Shown: positions 16,343 to 25,586 of the stretch, one piece after another
Layout of the letters: each line of letters starts with the position of its first letter
How positions within the stretch are numbered: position 1 is the stretch's first letter
NCBI RefSeq assembly: GCF_046600735.1
Contig: NZ_JBJMAW010000002.1
Span: forward strand, 389,497 to 453,496
Direction of reading: 5' to 3'
DNA from: Novilysobacter_A longmucuonensis
GTDB taxonomy: Bacteria > Pseudomonadota > Gammaproteobacteria > Xanthomonadales > Xanthomonadaceae
DNA length: 64,000 nucleotides
Notes under the pieces: generated by a model
Seen by the model: the letters and a program-made list of their open reading frames with translations, nothing else
The model's database searches: none
What the model was told of the DNA's origin: nothing
Translations under genes and position numbers: made by a program

Positions 16343-17374
16343 ATGATACCCGCAGCCCCCATTGCCACGCAGCACGCTCCGGCGCAGCACGCCCCTGTAC
16401 AGCCGCGCTGGCAGCAATTGTGGCGGGACGCCGTGCGCGACCCGCGCGAGTTGCTGGCGCTGCTGGGCTTGGGCCAGGTCGCGATGGGGATATCCGATGC
16501 CGCCGCCGCGCAGTTCCCGCTACGGGTGCCCCGCGGGTTCGTCGCGCGCATGCGCCGCAGCGATCCGGCCGACCCGCTACTGCGACAAGTGCTGCCGCTG
16601 GACGACGAACTGCGTCCGATCCCGGGTTTCAGCCTGGACGCGGTCGGCGACAGCGCCGCCAAGGCCGCCGACGGAGTGATCCGCAAGTACCACGGCCGCG
16701 CGCTGCTGGTGAGCACCGGCAGCTGCGCGGTGCATTGCCGCTACTGTTTCCGGCGTCACTTCCCGTATGCCGAGGAAAGCGCCGCGGCGGCCGGCTGGCG
16801 CGGCGCGATCGACCTGATCGGCGCCGATGCGAGCATCGAGGAGGTGATCCTGTCCGGCGGCGACCCCTGGTCCCTGGCGACGGCCAAGCTGGCCGAGCTG
16901 ACCGATGCACTGGCGGCGGTGCCGCATCTGAAGCGGCTGCGCATCCATACCCGGCTGCCGGTGGTGCTGCCCGAGCGCATCGACCGGGCGCTGCTGGACT
17001 GGCTGGCGCATCTGCCGTGGCCGGTCACCGTGGTGCTGCACGCCAATCACGCGGCCGAATTCGACGCATCGGTCGATGCCGCCCTGGCGCAGCTGCGCGC
17101 CGCGGGGGCCACCCTGCTCAACCAGGCCGTGCTGCTGGCGGGCGTCAACGACTCGGTCGATGCGCTGGCCGCGCTCAGCGAGCGCGGCTTCGAGGCCGGG
17201 GTGCTGCCCTACTACCTGCATCAGCTCGATCGCGTGCAGGGCGCCGCGCATTTCGAGGTACCCGATGAGCAGGCCCGGCGCCTGCACGCCGGGTTGGCCG
17301 CGCGCCTGTCGGGCTATCTGGTGCCGAAACTGGTGCGCGAGGTCGCCGGCGACAGCGGCAAGCGTCCGCTGTGA
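16343..17374 (+). CDS. epmB: EF-P beta-lysylation protein EpmB (lysine 2,3-aminomutase family)
   Basis: 343 residues of the radical-SAM, PLP-dependent family. The Fe-S motif is CAVHCRYC (Cys128, Cys132, Cys135) followed by FRRHFPYAE. It converts (S)-alpha-lysine to (R)-beta-lysine for EpmA to attach to EF-P. VILSGGDPWSLAT and HTRLPVVLPERID are typical family segments. It is divergent from efp across 142 bases, which must hold both promoters. Confidence 0.95.
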   Translation: MIPAAPIATQHAPAQHAPVQPRWQQLWRDAVRDPRELLALLGLGQVAMGISDAAAAQFPLRVPRGFVARMRRSDPADPLLRQVLPLDDELRPIPGFSLDAVGDSAAKAADGVIRKYHGRALLVSTGSCAVHCRYCFRRHFPYAEESAAAAGWRGAIDLIGADASIEEVILSGGDPWSLATAKLAELTDALAAVPHLKRLRIHTRLPVVLPERIDRALLDWLAHLPWPVTVVLHANHAAEFDASVDAALAQLRAAGATLLNQAVLLAGVNDSVDALAALSERGFEAGVLPYYLHQLDRVQGAAHFEVPDEQARRLHAGLAARLSGYLVPKLVREVAGDSGKRPL

Positions 17375-17514
17375 AACCGCTGCGGCCGGCGTTGGAGAAC
17401 CGCTGAAAAGCTGACGCAGACCTCTGCCGTGCGTGGCGCTTGTCGCAAGTCGCCAGACGCCGCATGGACGAACAGCGCCGCTTCGTGTCATAACCCCGGC
17501 CACGGGAGGTGGCC

Positions 17515-19593
17515 ATGCAATTCGGCAAAGACAAGGTGCTGCGGCTGATGATCGTCGACGACAGCGTCGAGGCGGCGGAAGCCATCGTCAGCGGCCTGCG
17601 CAACCACGGCATCGCCGTGCGTCCGACGCGCCCGGAAAGCGAGGACGCGCTGGCCGAGCAGCTCGGCCAGCAGCCGCCGGACCTGGTGCTGGTCGCGCAC
17701 GACGCCACCACGGTGCCGCTGGCCCAGGTCATGGCGCGCATCGATGCCAGCGGCAAGGACCTGCCGGTGCTGCTGCTGCATGACAGCATCGACGATGCCC
17801 GCCTGCTGCAGGCCCAGGAGCTGGGCGCGCGCGGGGTGCTGCTGCGTGCCCACATGGAGCACCTGCACGACGCGATCCGTGCCGAATGGACCGACCTGGA
17901 GGCCCGCCGTGCGCTGCGCCGGCTGGAGAGCCAGGTGCGCGAGACCGAGCGCCGCTGCGACGCATTGATCGAGTCCTCGCGCGACCCGATCGCCTACGTC
18001 CACGAAGGCATGCACATCCGCGCCAATCCTGCTTACCTGGAGATGTTCGGGTTCGATTCGTTCGAGGACATCGAGGGCATGTCGCTGCTCGACCTGGTGT
18101 CACCGCAGCATGTCGACGGCTTCAAGCGGCTGCTCAAGCAGATGTCCAAGGGCGAGCCGGTGGCGCCGCGCCACGAACTGGAGGCGCGCAAGCTCGACGG
18201 CCACACCTTTCCGGCCTTCATGGAATTCACCGGCGCCAGCTACGAGGGCGAGGCCTGCCAGCAGGTGGTGCTGCGTCGCCAGGAGTACGACCCGGACCTG
18301 GAGCGCGAGGTCGAGGAGCTGCGTCAGCGCGACCAGGTGACCGGCCTGCTCAACCGCGCGACCTTCCTGCGCGCGCTCGAGGACACCGTCGCCGATGCCG
18401 CGCAGAACGCCACTCATCACGCGCTGCTGCTGATGGAGCCGGACCACTACCTGCGCCTGCTGCAGGACATCGGCCTGGACGCCGGCGACGAGCTGATCGC
18501 GGCATTCGCCGAGCGCCTGCGCAGCGTGCTCTCACCCGAGGATGTCGCCGCGCGCTTCGGTGAGCACCAGTTCGCGGTGCTGCGGCGCGCCAGCGACCAC
18601 AGCGGAACCGCGGCGCTGGCGGAGGCGGTGCGCGCAGCGTTCGCCGACGGCGTGCTCGAGGTCGGCGAACGCTCGCTGAACGCCACCGTCAGCATCGGCG
18701 GCGTGCAGATCGGCCAGAAGATCGCCAGCGTCAGCGCGGTGCTGGCCAAGGCCAGCCAGGGCGTGCAGTCCACCATCGGTGTCGGCGGCAACCGCACCGA
18801 GCTGTTCGACCCCGGTGCGGTCGACCGGGCCGAGGAGGAGCGCGTGCAGGCCTGGGTGGCACGTATCCGCGACGCGCTCGACGGCGACCGTTTCGTCATG
18901 CACTACCAGCCGCTGATCAGCCTGCACGGTGAACCCGGCGAGATGTACGAAGGCTACCTGCGCATGGAGGGCGACCCCGGCGAGTTGGTGCAGCCGTTGA
19001 CATTCCTGCAGATCGCCGCGGAGCACGGCCTGCTGTGGGAGATCGACCGCTGGGTGGTCGGCCGCGCGATAGCGGTGATCGGCGAGCGCCTGCGCAAGGG
19101 CTCGCGTACCGCGCTGATGGTGAAGATCACCGAGGTCTCGCTGCAGGACGAGAGCATGGTCCAGCACATCATCGAGCAACTGGCCCAGCACGGCGCCGAA
19201 GGCAGCCTGCTGATCCTGCAACTGCCCGAGTCCAAGGTGTTCACCAACCTGCGCGCGGCGCAGGCCTTCCAGCAGGCGGTGTCGAAGCTGGGGGTGCGGG
19301 TGGGTCTGGAGCAGTTCGGCAGCGGGCTGAACTCGTTCCAGCTGCTGACCCACTTCGACGCGTCGTTCCTGAAGATGGACCGCGCTTTCATGGAGGACCT
19401 CGGCAGCAACGCCGAGCACCAGAAGCGCCTGCGCGAGACCGCCGACAAGGCGCGCCAGTCCGGCAAGCAGACCATCGCCGAGTACGTGCAGGACGCGGGC
19501 AGCATGTCGGTGCTGTTCAGCGCCGGAATCGACTACGCGCAGGGCAACTTCCTGGCCGGCGCGGGTTTGGAAATGGACTACGACTTCCAGTAG
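17515..19593 (+). CDS. fimX: FimX-type REC-PAS-GGDEF-EAL regulator of type IV pili
   Basis: 692 residues from ATG 17515, set by GGGAGG with 5-base spacing. Order: receiver-like domain (about 8-125, MIVDDSVEA), PAS (about 145-255), degenerate GGDEF (about 270-430; GEHQF at 349-353 where GGDEF should be) and degenerate EAL (about 440-690; EGY at 479-481 where EAL should be). With both catalytic motifs lost it should act as a c-di-GMP receptor. In Xanthomonas, FimX binds PilZ and PilB and controls pilus extension; that role is inferred here. The TAG stop belongs to a GTAG repeat head at 19590. Confidence 0.9.
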   Translation: MQFGKDKVLRLMIVDDSVEAAEAIVSGLRNHGIAVRPTRPESEDALAEQLGQQPPDLVLVAHDATTVPLAQVMARIDASGKDLPVLLLHDSIDDARLLQAQELGARGVLLRAHMEHLHDAIRAEWTDLEARRALRRLESQVRETERRCDALIESSRDPIAYVHEGMHIRANPAYLEMFGFDSFEDIEGMSLLDLVSPQHVDGFKRLLKQMSKGEPVAPRHELEARKLDGHTFPAFMEFTGASYEGEACQQVVLRRQEYDPDLEREVEELRQRDQVTGLLNRATFLRALEDTVADAAQNATHHALLLMEPDHYLRLLQDIGLDAGDELIAAFAERLRSVLSPEDVAARFGEHQFAVLRRASDHSGTAALAEAVRAAFADGVLEVGERSLNATVSIGGVQIGQKIASVSAVLAKASQGVQSTIGVGGNRTELFDPGAVDRAEEERVQAWVARIRDALDGDRFVMHYQPLISLHGEPGEMYEGYLRMEGDPGELVQPLTFLQIAAEHGLLWEIDRWVVGRAIAVIGERLRKGSRTALMVKITEVSLQDESMVQHIIEQLAQHGAEGSLLILQLPESKVFTNLRAAQAFQQAVSKLGVRVGLEQFGSGLNSFQLLTHFDASFLKMDRAFMEDLGSNAEHQKRLRETADKARQSGKQTIAEYVQDAGSMSVLFSAGIDYAQGNFLAGAGLEMDYDFQ

Positions 19594-19742
19594 TGCCGAG
19601 CTTGCTCGGCAATCGCCATCCCGGGACCGGACTCGGGACTCGGGACTCGGGACTCGGGACTCGGGACTCGGGAAAGGCCAACTCTCTGGCATGGCGGGTC
19701 GCCCGTCACGCCGGGCGGCAGCCGAGCAAGCTCGGCTCTACT
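19590..19742. repeat. GTAG repeat pair around a GGACTCG heptamer array
   Basis: GTAGTGCCGAGCTTGCTCGGCA at 19590-19611 (its TAG ends fimX), then six or so copies of the heptamer GGACTCG at 19629-19673, then the inverse arm GCCGAGCAAGCTCGGCTCTAC ending at 19742. Confidence 0.85.
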
Positions 19743-19814
19743 TCCAGATCGCGGCCTCGCCACGAAAACCCGCCGGGCTGGCGGGTTTCTTGTATCCGGC
19801 GATAACCAAAGCGG

Positions 19815-20711
19815 TCAACCCAGCATCGCGCCGCGCACCGGCTGTGCTGGCGCGTCGCGCAGCGCCTGGATGCGTTCCTCCAGCGGCGGGTGGCTCATCA
19901 GCAGGCGCTTGAGGCCGTGCGCGACGCCGCCGCTGATGCCGAATGCGGCGATCTGCTTGGGCAGGGTGCTTTCGCCGTAGGTGCGCGACAGGCGCTGCAA
20001 GGCGGACACCATCTTGTCGCGGCCGGCCAGATTGGCGGCGCCCGCGTCGGCGCGGAACTCGCGATGCCGCGAAAACCACATCGCGATCATGCTCGCGAAC
20101 AGTCCAAAGATCATGTCGAGCACGAACACGATCACGAAATAGCCGATGCCCGGCGCGCCATCTCGGCCGCCGTTGAGGTAGCCGTCGATGACCCGGCCGA
20201 CCACGCGCGCCAGCACGATCACGAAGGTGTTGAGCACGCCCTGGATCAGCGCCATCGTCACCATGTCGCCGTTGGCGACGTGGCTCACTTCGTGCGCGAG
20301 CACCGCTTCGGCCTCGTCGCGGCTCATCAAGCGCAGCAGGCCGGTCGACACCGCCACCAGCGAGTTGTTGCGGCTCGGGCCGGTAGCGAACGCATTGATC
20401 TCCGGCGCATCGAAGATCGCCACCTCCGGCATCGCGATCCCGGCGGCCTGCGCCTGGCGCCGCACGGTGGACACCAGCCATTGCTCGGCCTCGTTGCGCG
20501 GCTGCTCGATCACCTGGGCACCGGTACCGCGTTTGGCCATCCACTTGGACAGCATCAACGAGATGAACGACCCTCCGAAGCCGAACAGCGCCGCCATCAC
20601 CAGCAACCCGGCATTGGTCCCCGGGTTCAGCCCGAATACCGCCATGACGATGCTGACCAGCGCCAGCACGGCCAGGTTGGTCGCAAGAAAAAGCCCCACT
20701 CGCTTGAACAT
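19815..20711 (-). CDS. htpX: Protease HtpX
   Basis: 298 residues from ATG 20711 (MFKRVGLFLATN). Inner-membrane M48 zinc metalloprotease of envelope quality control, acting with FtsH. Zinc motif HEVSH (in AVLAHEVSHVANGDM), two N-terminal membrane helices, two further ones after the motif, and the third ligand Glu in HREFRADAGAANLAG. Upstream in-frame codons to 20834 are not conserved. The family is usually stress-induced (Cpx); I see no assignable box. Confidence 0.97.
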   Translation of the reverse strand: MFKRVGLFLATNLAVLALVSIVMAVFGLNPGTNAGLLVMAALFGFGGSFISLMLSKWMAKRGTGAQVIEQPRNEAEQWLVSTVRRQAQAAGIAMPEVAIFDAPEINAFATGPSRNNSLVAVSTGLLRLMSRDEAEAVLAHEVSHVANGDMVTMALIQGVLNTFVIVLARVVGRVIDGYLNGGRDGAPGIGYFVIVFVLDMIFGLFASMIAMWFSRHREFRADAGAANLAGRDKMVSALQRLSRTYGESTLPKQIAAFGISGGVAHGLKRLLMSHPPLEERIQALRDAPAQPVRGAMLG

Positions 20712-20827
20712 GTTGAAATTCCTGGCCGCGCACCCCGCGCGGCTGGCGGAAAAATGTGGCAGGCTCGGCGCGATTTCAAGCGACTTCGCATGAACCGAAG
20801 CTATCCAACGGCGGGCCGGGCCTTGGC

Positions 20828-21766
20828 GTGACACGTCTCCCCGACGCCCCGGCCACGCGCACCTGTCGTGGCCGCTTCGCCCCCTCGCCCACCGGCGACC
20901 TGCATGCCGGCTCGCTGCTGGCCGCGTTCGGCAGCTGGCTGTTGGCGCGTGCGGCCGGCGGTGAATGGCTGCTGCGGGTCGAGGACCTGGATCCGCCGCG
21001 CGAAGTGCCCGGCGCAGCCGACCGGCAACTGGCTGCGCTCGCCGCCTTCGGCCTGCACGGCGACGGACCGGTGCTGCGCCAGAGCACCCGCGGCGAGGTC
21101 TACCAGGCCGCGCTCGATCGGCTGCTCGCCCAGGGCCGCGCGTTCGCCTGCCATTGCAGCCGCCGCGAGCTGGCCGCCGCCGGCGGAATCCATCGCGCCT
21201 GCGTCGCGAGCGCCCGACGCCCGACCCCGGCGATCCGTCTGCGCGTTCCTGCCGACGCCTGCGTGACCTTCGACGATGCCGTGCAGGGCACGCAGCGCCA
21301 GGACGTCGCGGCAGCGGTCGGCGATTTCGTGCTCAGGCGCGCCGACGGTTGCTGGGCCTACCAGCTGGCGGTGGTAGTCGACGATGCCGCCCAGGGCATC
21401 AGCGATGTCGTTCGCGGGGCCGACCTGCTCGACTCGACCCCAAGACAGATCCTGCTGCAGCGTGCGCTGGACCTGCCGACGCCGCGCTACACGCACCTGC
21501 CGCTGGTGCTGGACACGCACGGCCACAAGCTGTCCAAGTCCGATGCCGCGCAGGCCATCGACCCCGACGACCCGCTGCCGGCATTGCGCGCGGCCTGGCG
21601 TGCGCTCGGCCAGTCGCCGGCCGCCCTGGAGGGTGCGGCCGACGTGCCGGCGGTGCTGCTGGCGGCCCGTCGCGCCTTCGTTCCGGGCCGCATCCCACGC
21701 GGCGACCCCGCCAGAACCGCAGCGATCGCCGCGCCGCACAACGGACATTTCACGATTGCACAATAG
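20828..21766 (+). CDS. gluQ: Glutamyl-Q tRNA(Asp) synthetase
   Basis: 312 residues from GTG 20828. A truncated glutamyl-tRNA synthetase lacking the anticodon domain; it attaches glutamate to queuosine of tRNA-Asp. Adenylate motif PTGDLHAGS, zinc-region CHCSRREL and KLSKS in place of KMSKS. The longer frame to 20756 lacks family similarity. It is divergent from htpX and 44 bases before phbB, usually a dksA neighbour in enterics but unlinked here. Confidence 0.93.
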   Translation: MTRLPDAPATRTCRGRFAPSPTGDLHAGSLLAAFGSWLLARAAGGEWLLRVEDLDPPREVPGAADRQLAALAAFGLHGDGPVLRQSTRGEVYQAALDRLLAQGRAFACHCSRRELAAAGGIHRACVASARRPTPAIRLRVPADACVTFDDAVQGTQRQDVAAAVGDFVLRRADGCWAYQLAVVVDDAAQGISDVVRGADLLDSTPRQILLQRALDLPTPRYTHLPLVLDTHGHKLSKSDAAQAIDPDDPLPALRAAWRALGQSPAALEGAADVPAVLLAARRAFVPGRIPRGDPARTAAIAAPHNGHFTIAQ

Positions 21767-21810
21767 AGTGTGTCTACAAGCCGCACCGCAGCGGCCACGG
21801 AGAGGACAGC

Positions 21811-22551
21811 ATGCAATCACGGGTGGCATTGGTTACCGGCGGTACCGGCGGCATCGGCACTTCGATCGTCAGGCAACTGGCCGGGATGGGCCACAAGGTC
21901 GCGACCAACTTCCGCGACGAGGCGCGCGGCCGTGCCTGGCAGACAAACATGCGCGACCAGGGCCTCGAGGTCGCGCTCGCCCAGGGCGACGTGTCATCCC
22001 CGGAACAGGCCGAGGCGCTGGTGCGCGAGGTCGAGCGCCAGCTCGGCCCGGTCGAGATCCTGATCAACAACGCCGGCATCACCCGCGACTCGACCTTCCA
22101 CAAGATGAGCGCGCAGCAGTGGAACGAGGTGATCTGCACCAACCTCAACTCGTGCTTCAACGTCACCCGCCCGGTGATCGAGGGCATGCGCACGCGCAAG
22201 TGGGGGCGGATCGTGCAGATCAGCTCGATCAACGGCCAGAAAGGCCAGTACGGCCAAGCCAACTACGCCGCGGCCAAGGCCGGCATGCACGGCTTCACGA
22301 TTTCGCTGGCGCAGGAGAACGCGAAGTTCGGCATTACCGTCAACACGGTCTCGCCGGGCTACATCGGCACCGACATGGTGATGGCGGTGCCGGAGGACGT
22401 GCGCGAGAAGATCATCGCGCAGATCCCGACCGGACGCCTCGGCACCCCGGAGGAAATCGCCTATGCGGTGGGCTTCTTCATCCCCGATCAGGCCGGCTGG
22501 ATCACCGGCGCCAACCTGTCGGCCAACGGCGGCCAGTACATGGGTTGGTGA
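21811..22551 (+). CDS. phbB: Acetoacetyl-CoA reductase
   Basis: 246-residue short-chain dehydrogenase. NAD(P) loop TGGTGGIGTS (about 9-18), NNAG at about 85, catalytic Ser in VQISSINGQKGQYGQANYAAAKAG with Tyr and Lys in YAAAK, and the PhbB-specific SPGYIGTDMV. It reduces acetoacetyl-CoA to (R)-3-hydroxybutyryl-CoA for polyhydroxybutyrate. GGAGAGGA precedes the ATG. The next gene is the PHB regulator phaR; no synthase is in the window. Confidence 0.95.
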   Translation: MQSRVALVTGGTGGIGTSIVRQLAGMGHKVATNFRDEARGRAWQTNMRDQGLEVALAQGDVSSPEQAEALVREVERQLGPVEILINNAGITRDSTFHKMSAQQWNEVICTNLNSCFNVTRPVIEGMRTRKWGRIVQISSINGQKGQYGQANYAAAKAGMHGFTISLAQENAKFGITVNTVSPGYIGTDMVMAVPEDVREKIIAQIPTGRLGTPEEIAYAVGFFIPDQAGWITGANLSANGGQYMGW

Positions 22552-22574
22552 CGCCGGTCGCCTTCGCAGGCGCC

Positions 22575-22651
22575 TGTGGGAGCGGCTTCAGCCGCGATCG
22601 GATGCCACCGATTCGAACGATCGGGGATCGCGGCTGAAGCCGCTCCTACAG
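22575..22651. repeat. Inverted repeat pair GTGGGAGCGGCTTCAGCC type
   Basis: GAGCGGCTTCAGCCGCGATC and the inverse GATCGCGGCTGAAGCCGCTCC around a 35-base centre with a small palindrome. Lies between phbB and phaR. Confidence 0.85.
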
Positions 22652-22735
22652 AGGAGACGGACTGCGCGCCCAAGTTGCACCGGTCGGTCCCCTGGGCCAT
22701 GCTGCGAAGCATCACGGATTACGGGCCCGCGCTCC

Positions 22736-23224
22736 ATGGCAGCACGCCGCGTCATCAAGAAATATCCGAACCGGCGTCTGTACGACACCGAGATCTCCAG
22801 CTACATCACGATCGAGGACGTGCGGCAGTTGATCGTCGATGGCGAGGAGTTCGAAGTGCGCGATGCGCGCTCCGGCGAAGACCTGACCCGGCAGGTACTG
22901 CTGCAGATCATCGCCGAGCACGAACAGGACGGCGAACCGGTGCTGTCGACCCAATTGCTGAGCCAGATCATCCGCTTCTACGGCGACTCCCTGCAGGGTT
23001 TCATGGGCAGCTACCTGGAGCGCTCGATGCAGGTGTTCCTCGACCAGCAGCACCAGTTCCGCAACCAGATCGGCGGCGCGCTCGGCCAGACCCCGTGGGC
23101 GATGATGAACCAGCTCACCGAGCGCAACATGGCGATGTGGAAGGAACTCCAGCAGAACCTCGCCGGCAGCGTCGGGCAGACACCCGCCTCGGGCAAGGGC
23201 AAACCCGACAAACGCGAGCGTTAG
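22736..23224 (+). CDS. phaR: Polyhydroxyalkanoate synthesis repressor PhaR
   Basis: 162 residues from ATG 22736 (MAARRVIKKYPNRRLYDTE). The N-terminal half is the PHB_acc_N DNA-binding domain (VIKKYPNRRLYDTEISSYIT) and the middle is a PHB_acc domain with LLSQIIRFYGDSLQGFMGSYLE. PhaR represses phasin and its own gene and binds nascent PHB granules. It follows phbB in the same direction across a repeat. The C-terminus is a Lys/Gly tail. Confidence 0.94.
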   Translation: MAARRVIKKYPNRRLYDTEISSYITIEDVRQLIVDGEEFEVRDARSGEDLTRQVLLQIIAEHEQDGEPVLSTQLLSQIIRFYGDSLQGFMGSYLERSMQVFLDQQHQFRNQIGGALGQTPWAMMNQLTERNMAMWKELQQNLAGSVGQTPASGKGKPDKRER

Positions 23225-23574
23225 GGCGCGCCGATCGCTCCGCGAAGGGACGCAAAGCAAGCAAAGCTCCTACACGCCTTCAGCGCTTGTGCTTCGACAA
23301 GGAGAGGGGCCGAGAGCCCCAGCGCTAATGCCGTGCCCTTCTCCCGCGAGCGGGAGAAGGTGCCCGAAAGGCGGATGAGGGCGCGCGACAACACAACGGC
23401 ACGCGCAGGTTGGCCGCCCCATGCGATGCGACCGCGGCAGATGTCGCAAGCCGGTCCCGATCGCGCCCATGGGGCGCTCCCACACGAGCGGTCCGGTGGG
23501 CCGTGGCAGAACTTTTCCGCCCCGCTCTCTTTTGCGCCTTTCGCGTCCTTTGCGGACCCATAATCTCCGAACCC
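23225..23574. other. 350-base intergenic region with repeats
   Basis: No gene is supported. It contains an inverted repeat of the class CCCTTCTCCCGCGAGCGGGAGAAGG with GCCCGAAAGGCGGATGAGGG (about 23335-23387), common between xanthomonad genes, and a palindromic GCGCCCATGGGGCGCTCC near 23464. The flanking genes converge, so these may act as terminators. No T-rich rho-independent terminator was found. Confidence 0.6.
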
Positions 23575-25449
23575 TCAGATCTCGCGCACCACGCGGAAGC
23601 CCAGCCGCGCGTTGGTGGTGTCGGCTTCGCCGGACAGACGCCAGGCCGAGCGCGTCTGCTCCGGCGAACTCGCCCACGAGCCGCCGCGGATCACCCGCGA
23701 GCGGCAACCGGGATTGACCCAGGCCTGGGCATCGTCCGGGGCGCGTCGGTAGCCGTCGTGCCAGCAGTCGGCGACCCATTCGCTGACGTTGCCGGCCATG
23801 TCATGCAGCCCGAACGCGTTGGCGCTGTAGCGCCCGACCGGGGTCGGGCCCCACGCGTCGTCGCCATAGTCCTCGAACGCGTTGCGCCAGCGGCGTCCGC
23901 TCGGCGAGACGTCCTCGTCGCCGGTGAAGTTGCCCGCGCGCGGTGGCGGTGTGCCGTCGCCCCACGGGAATCGCGCCTGGCTGCCGGCGCGCAGCGCGTA
24001 TTCGAATTCGGCCTCGCTCGGCAGCCGATAAGTCGCCCCGGTCTGCTCCGACAGCCACTCGGCATAGGCCATCGCATCGCGCGCGCTGATGTGTACCACC
24101 GGCAGGTGGTCCGCCGCCGGTTCACCGGCGTAGTCCGATTCCCAGTCCACCCGGCTGCGCCGCACCAGGTTGCCGCTGCGCTCGTCGTAGACGGTGGAGT
24201 AGCCGCGCCGGGTCGCGCGCGCGCGGTGGCCGGTGGCGCTGACGAAATGCCGGAACTGCTCGACGGTGATCTCGTGCCGCGACATCGCCAGCCCCCGCGA
24301 CAGGCGGATGTTGCGCGCCGGCCGTTCGGCATCGGTCGCGCCCGCCTCGCCATCTGCGGCGCCCATCCGGAACGCGCCGTGCGGGATCACCACCATCTCC
24401 GGGCCGCGCCCGCCGTTGCGAAGCGCATCGGTGAAGGCCTGGCCGGGCCGGAACAACCCGTAGTGCGTGGCCAGGTCGATGCGGTGGCGCAGCTCGGCCG
24501 CGGCCGGATCGCCCGCCGGCGCGATCAGCAGCAACTCGGCCAGACGCGCCCGCGCCTGATCGAGGCCGTCGACACGCGAGAGTGCGGCGATGCCGCGGTC
24601 GCGCAGGTCGCCGATCCGTGCCCGCCGCTGCCCGGCAATGCGTGCGCGGGCATGGCCGACGGTATCGGTGCCGGGACGTACCGCCTCGGCACGTGTCAGC
24701 CAGCGCTCGCCTTCGTCGAAAGCGTTGCGCTCGGAGGCATTCTCGGCACGCCGGATCAGCGCGCTTTCGGCGGCGGCCAGGCCCTGCTGCGCACGCACGT
24801 CGCCGGGACGCAGTTCCAGCGCCTCGCGGAAGCGCGCCAGCGCACCGCCGCTGCCGCCCTCGCCGATCCGCCCTTCGTTGAGCGCCTGCTCGCCCAGTCG
24901 GTTGGCGCGCTGGGCCAGGTCGATCGTCTCGAGCCGGTCCAGGTAGGCGACCACGGCCTCGTCCTCGGGCGCCAGCACCCGCGCGACCGCGGCGATCTGG
25001 TGCGCCTCGCGCAGCGACTGCGGGTCGGCATCGATGCGCTGCAGTGCGGCCTCGCCCTGCTCCAGCAGCGCCTCGCGCGCGCGTTGCAGCGACTGCCCGA
25101 TCACCTCGTCGCCCGGCGAGTGCGCACGTAGCGCCAGATAGGTCGGGATGGCCGAGTCGGGCTCACCGATCAACTCGCCGGCCTCCAGCGCGGCCTCGGC
25201 GCGGGCCTGGAGCTCCTCGGCGTTTTCGTCGGTGACCTCCACTGCGGGGACCTGCCACGGCGGCACCGGCGACACCGCCTGGTCGGCACTGACCGTGACG
25301 ATCGGCGCGCGTGGCGCGGCGGTACCGGCCTCCGGCGCTGCCGGCTCCTGCGCCGCGTCGGCCGGCTGCTCGCGTGAACACCCGGCCAGCAGGCCCAGCG
25401 CCATCAGTGATGCCAGTGCGATCTCGCGCAAGCGTCCTCCATGTTTCAT
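23575..25449 (-). CDS. Lipoprotein with C-terminal formylglycine-generating-enzyme-like domain
   Basis: 624 residues from ATG 25449. Signal peptide ending in the lipobox LLAG-C (Cys near 23), a helical repeat region of about 300 residues rich in Ala, Glu and Arg, then an FGE-sulfatase (SUMF1) domain from about 345. It includes MVVIPHGAFRMGA, LPSEAEFEYALRAG, FPWGD, GLHDMAGNVSEWVAD and VIRGGSW. True formylglycine-generating enzymes use paired active-site Cys; here the C-terminal part has Cys in VADCWHDG and NPGCRSR, so activity is unclear. Many such proteins are ligand-binding or sensory. It faces away from rnd. Confidence 0.85.
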   Translation of the reverse strand: MKHGGRLREIALASLMALGLLAGCSREQPADAAQEPAAPEAGTAAPRAPIVTVSADQAVSPVPPWQVPAVEVTDENAEELQARAEAALEAGELIGEPDSAIPTYLALRAHSPGDEVIGQSLQRAREALLEQGEAALQRIDADPQSLREAHQIAAVARVLAPEDEAVVAYLDRLETIDLAQRANRLGEQALNEGRIGEGGSGGALARFREALELRPGDVRAQQGLAAAESALIRRAENASERNAFDEGERWLTRAEAVRPGTDTVGHARARIAGQRRARIGDLRDRGIAALSRVDGLDQARARLAELLLIAPAGDPAAAELRHRIDLATHYGLFRPGQAFTDALRNGGRGPEMVVIPHGAFRMGAADGEAGATDAERPARNIRLSRGLAMSRHEITVEQFRHFVSATGHRARATRRGYSTVYDERSGNLVRRSRVDWESDYAGEPAADHLPVVHISARDAMAYAEWLSEQTGATYRLPSEAEFEYALRAGSQARFPWGDGTPPPRAGNFTGDEDVSPSGRRWRNAFEDYGDDAWGPTPVGRYSANAFGLHDMAGNVSEWVADCWHDGYRRAPDDAQAWVNPGCRSRVIRGGSWASSPEQTRSAWRLSGEADTTNARLGFRVVREI

Positions 25450-25586
25450 GGCCGCGGTGCCTGGTGCCACCTGCGCCGGTCGAAGGGCGCATCGGGGCAG
25501 CCGCGGCGGGACCGGAACCGCTTCGGCTCCGGCGAAAGTAGGCTATTGTCGCCCGCCCCGGCAAATTCGTCCTGAATACCCCACCC

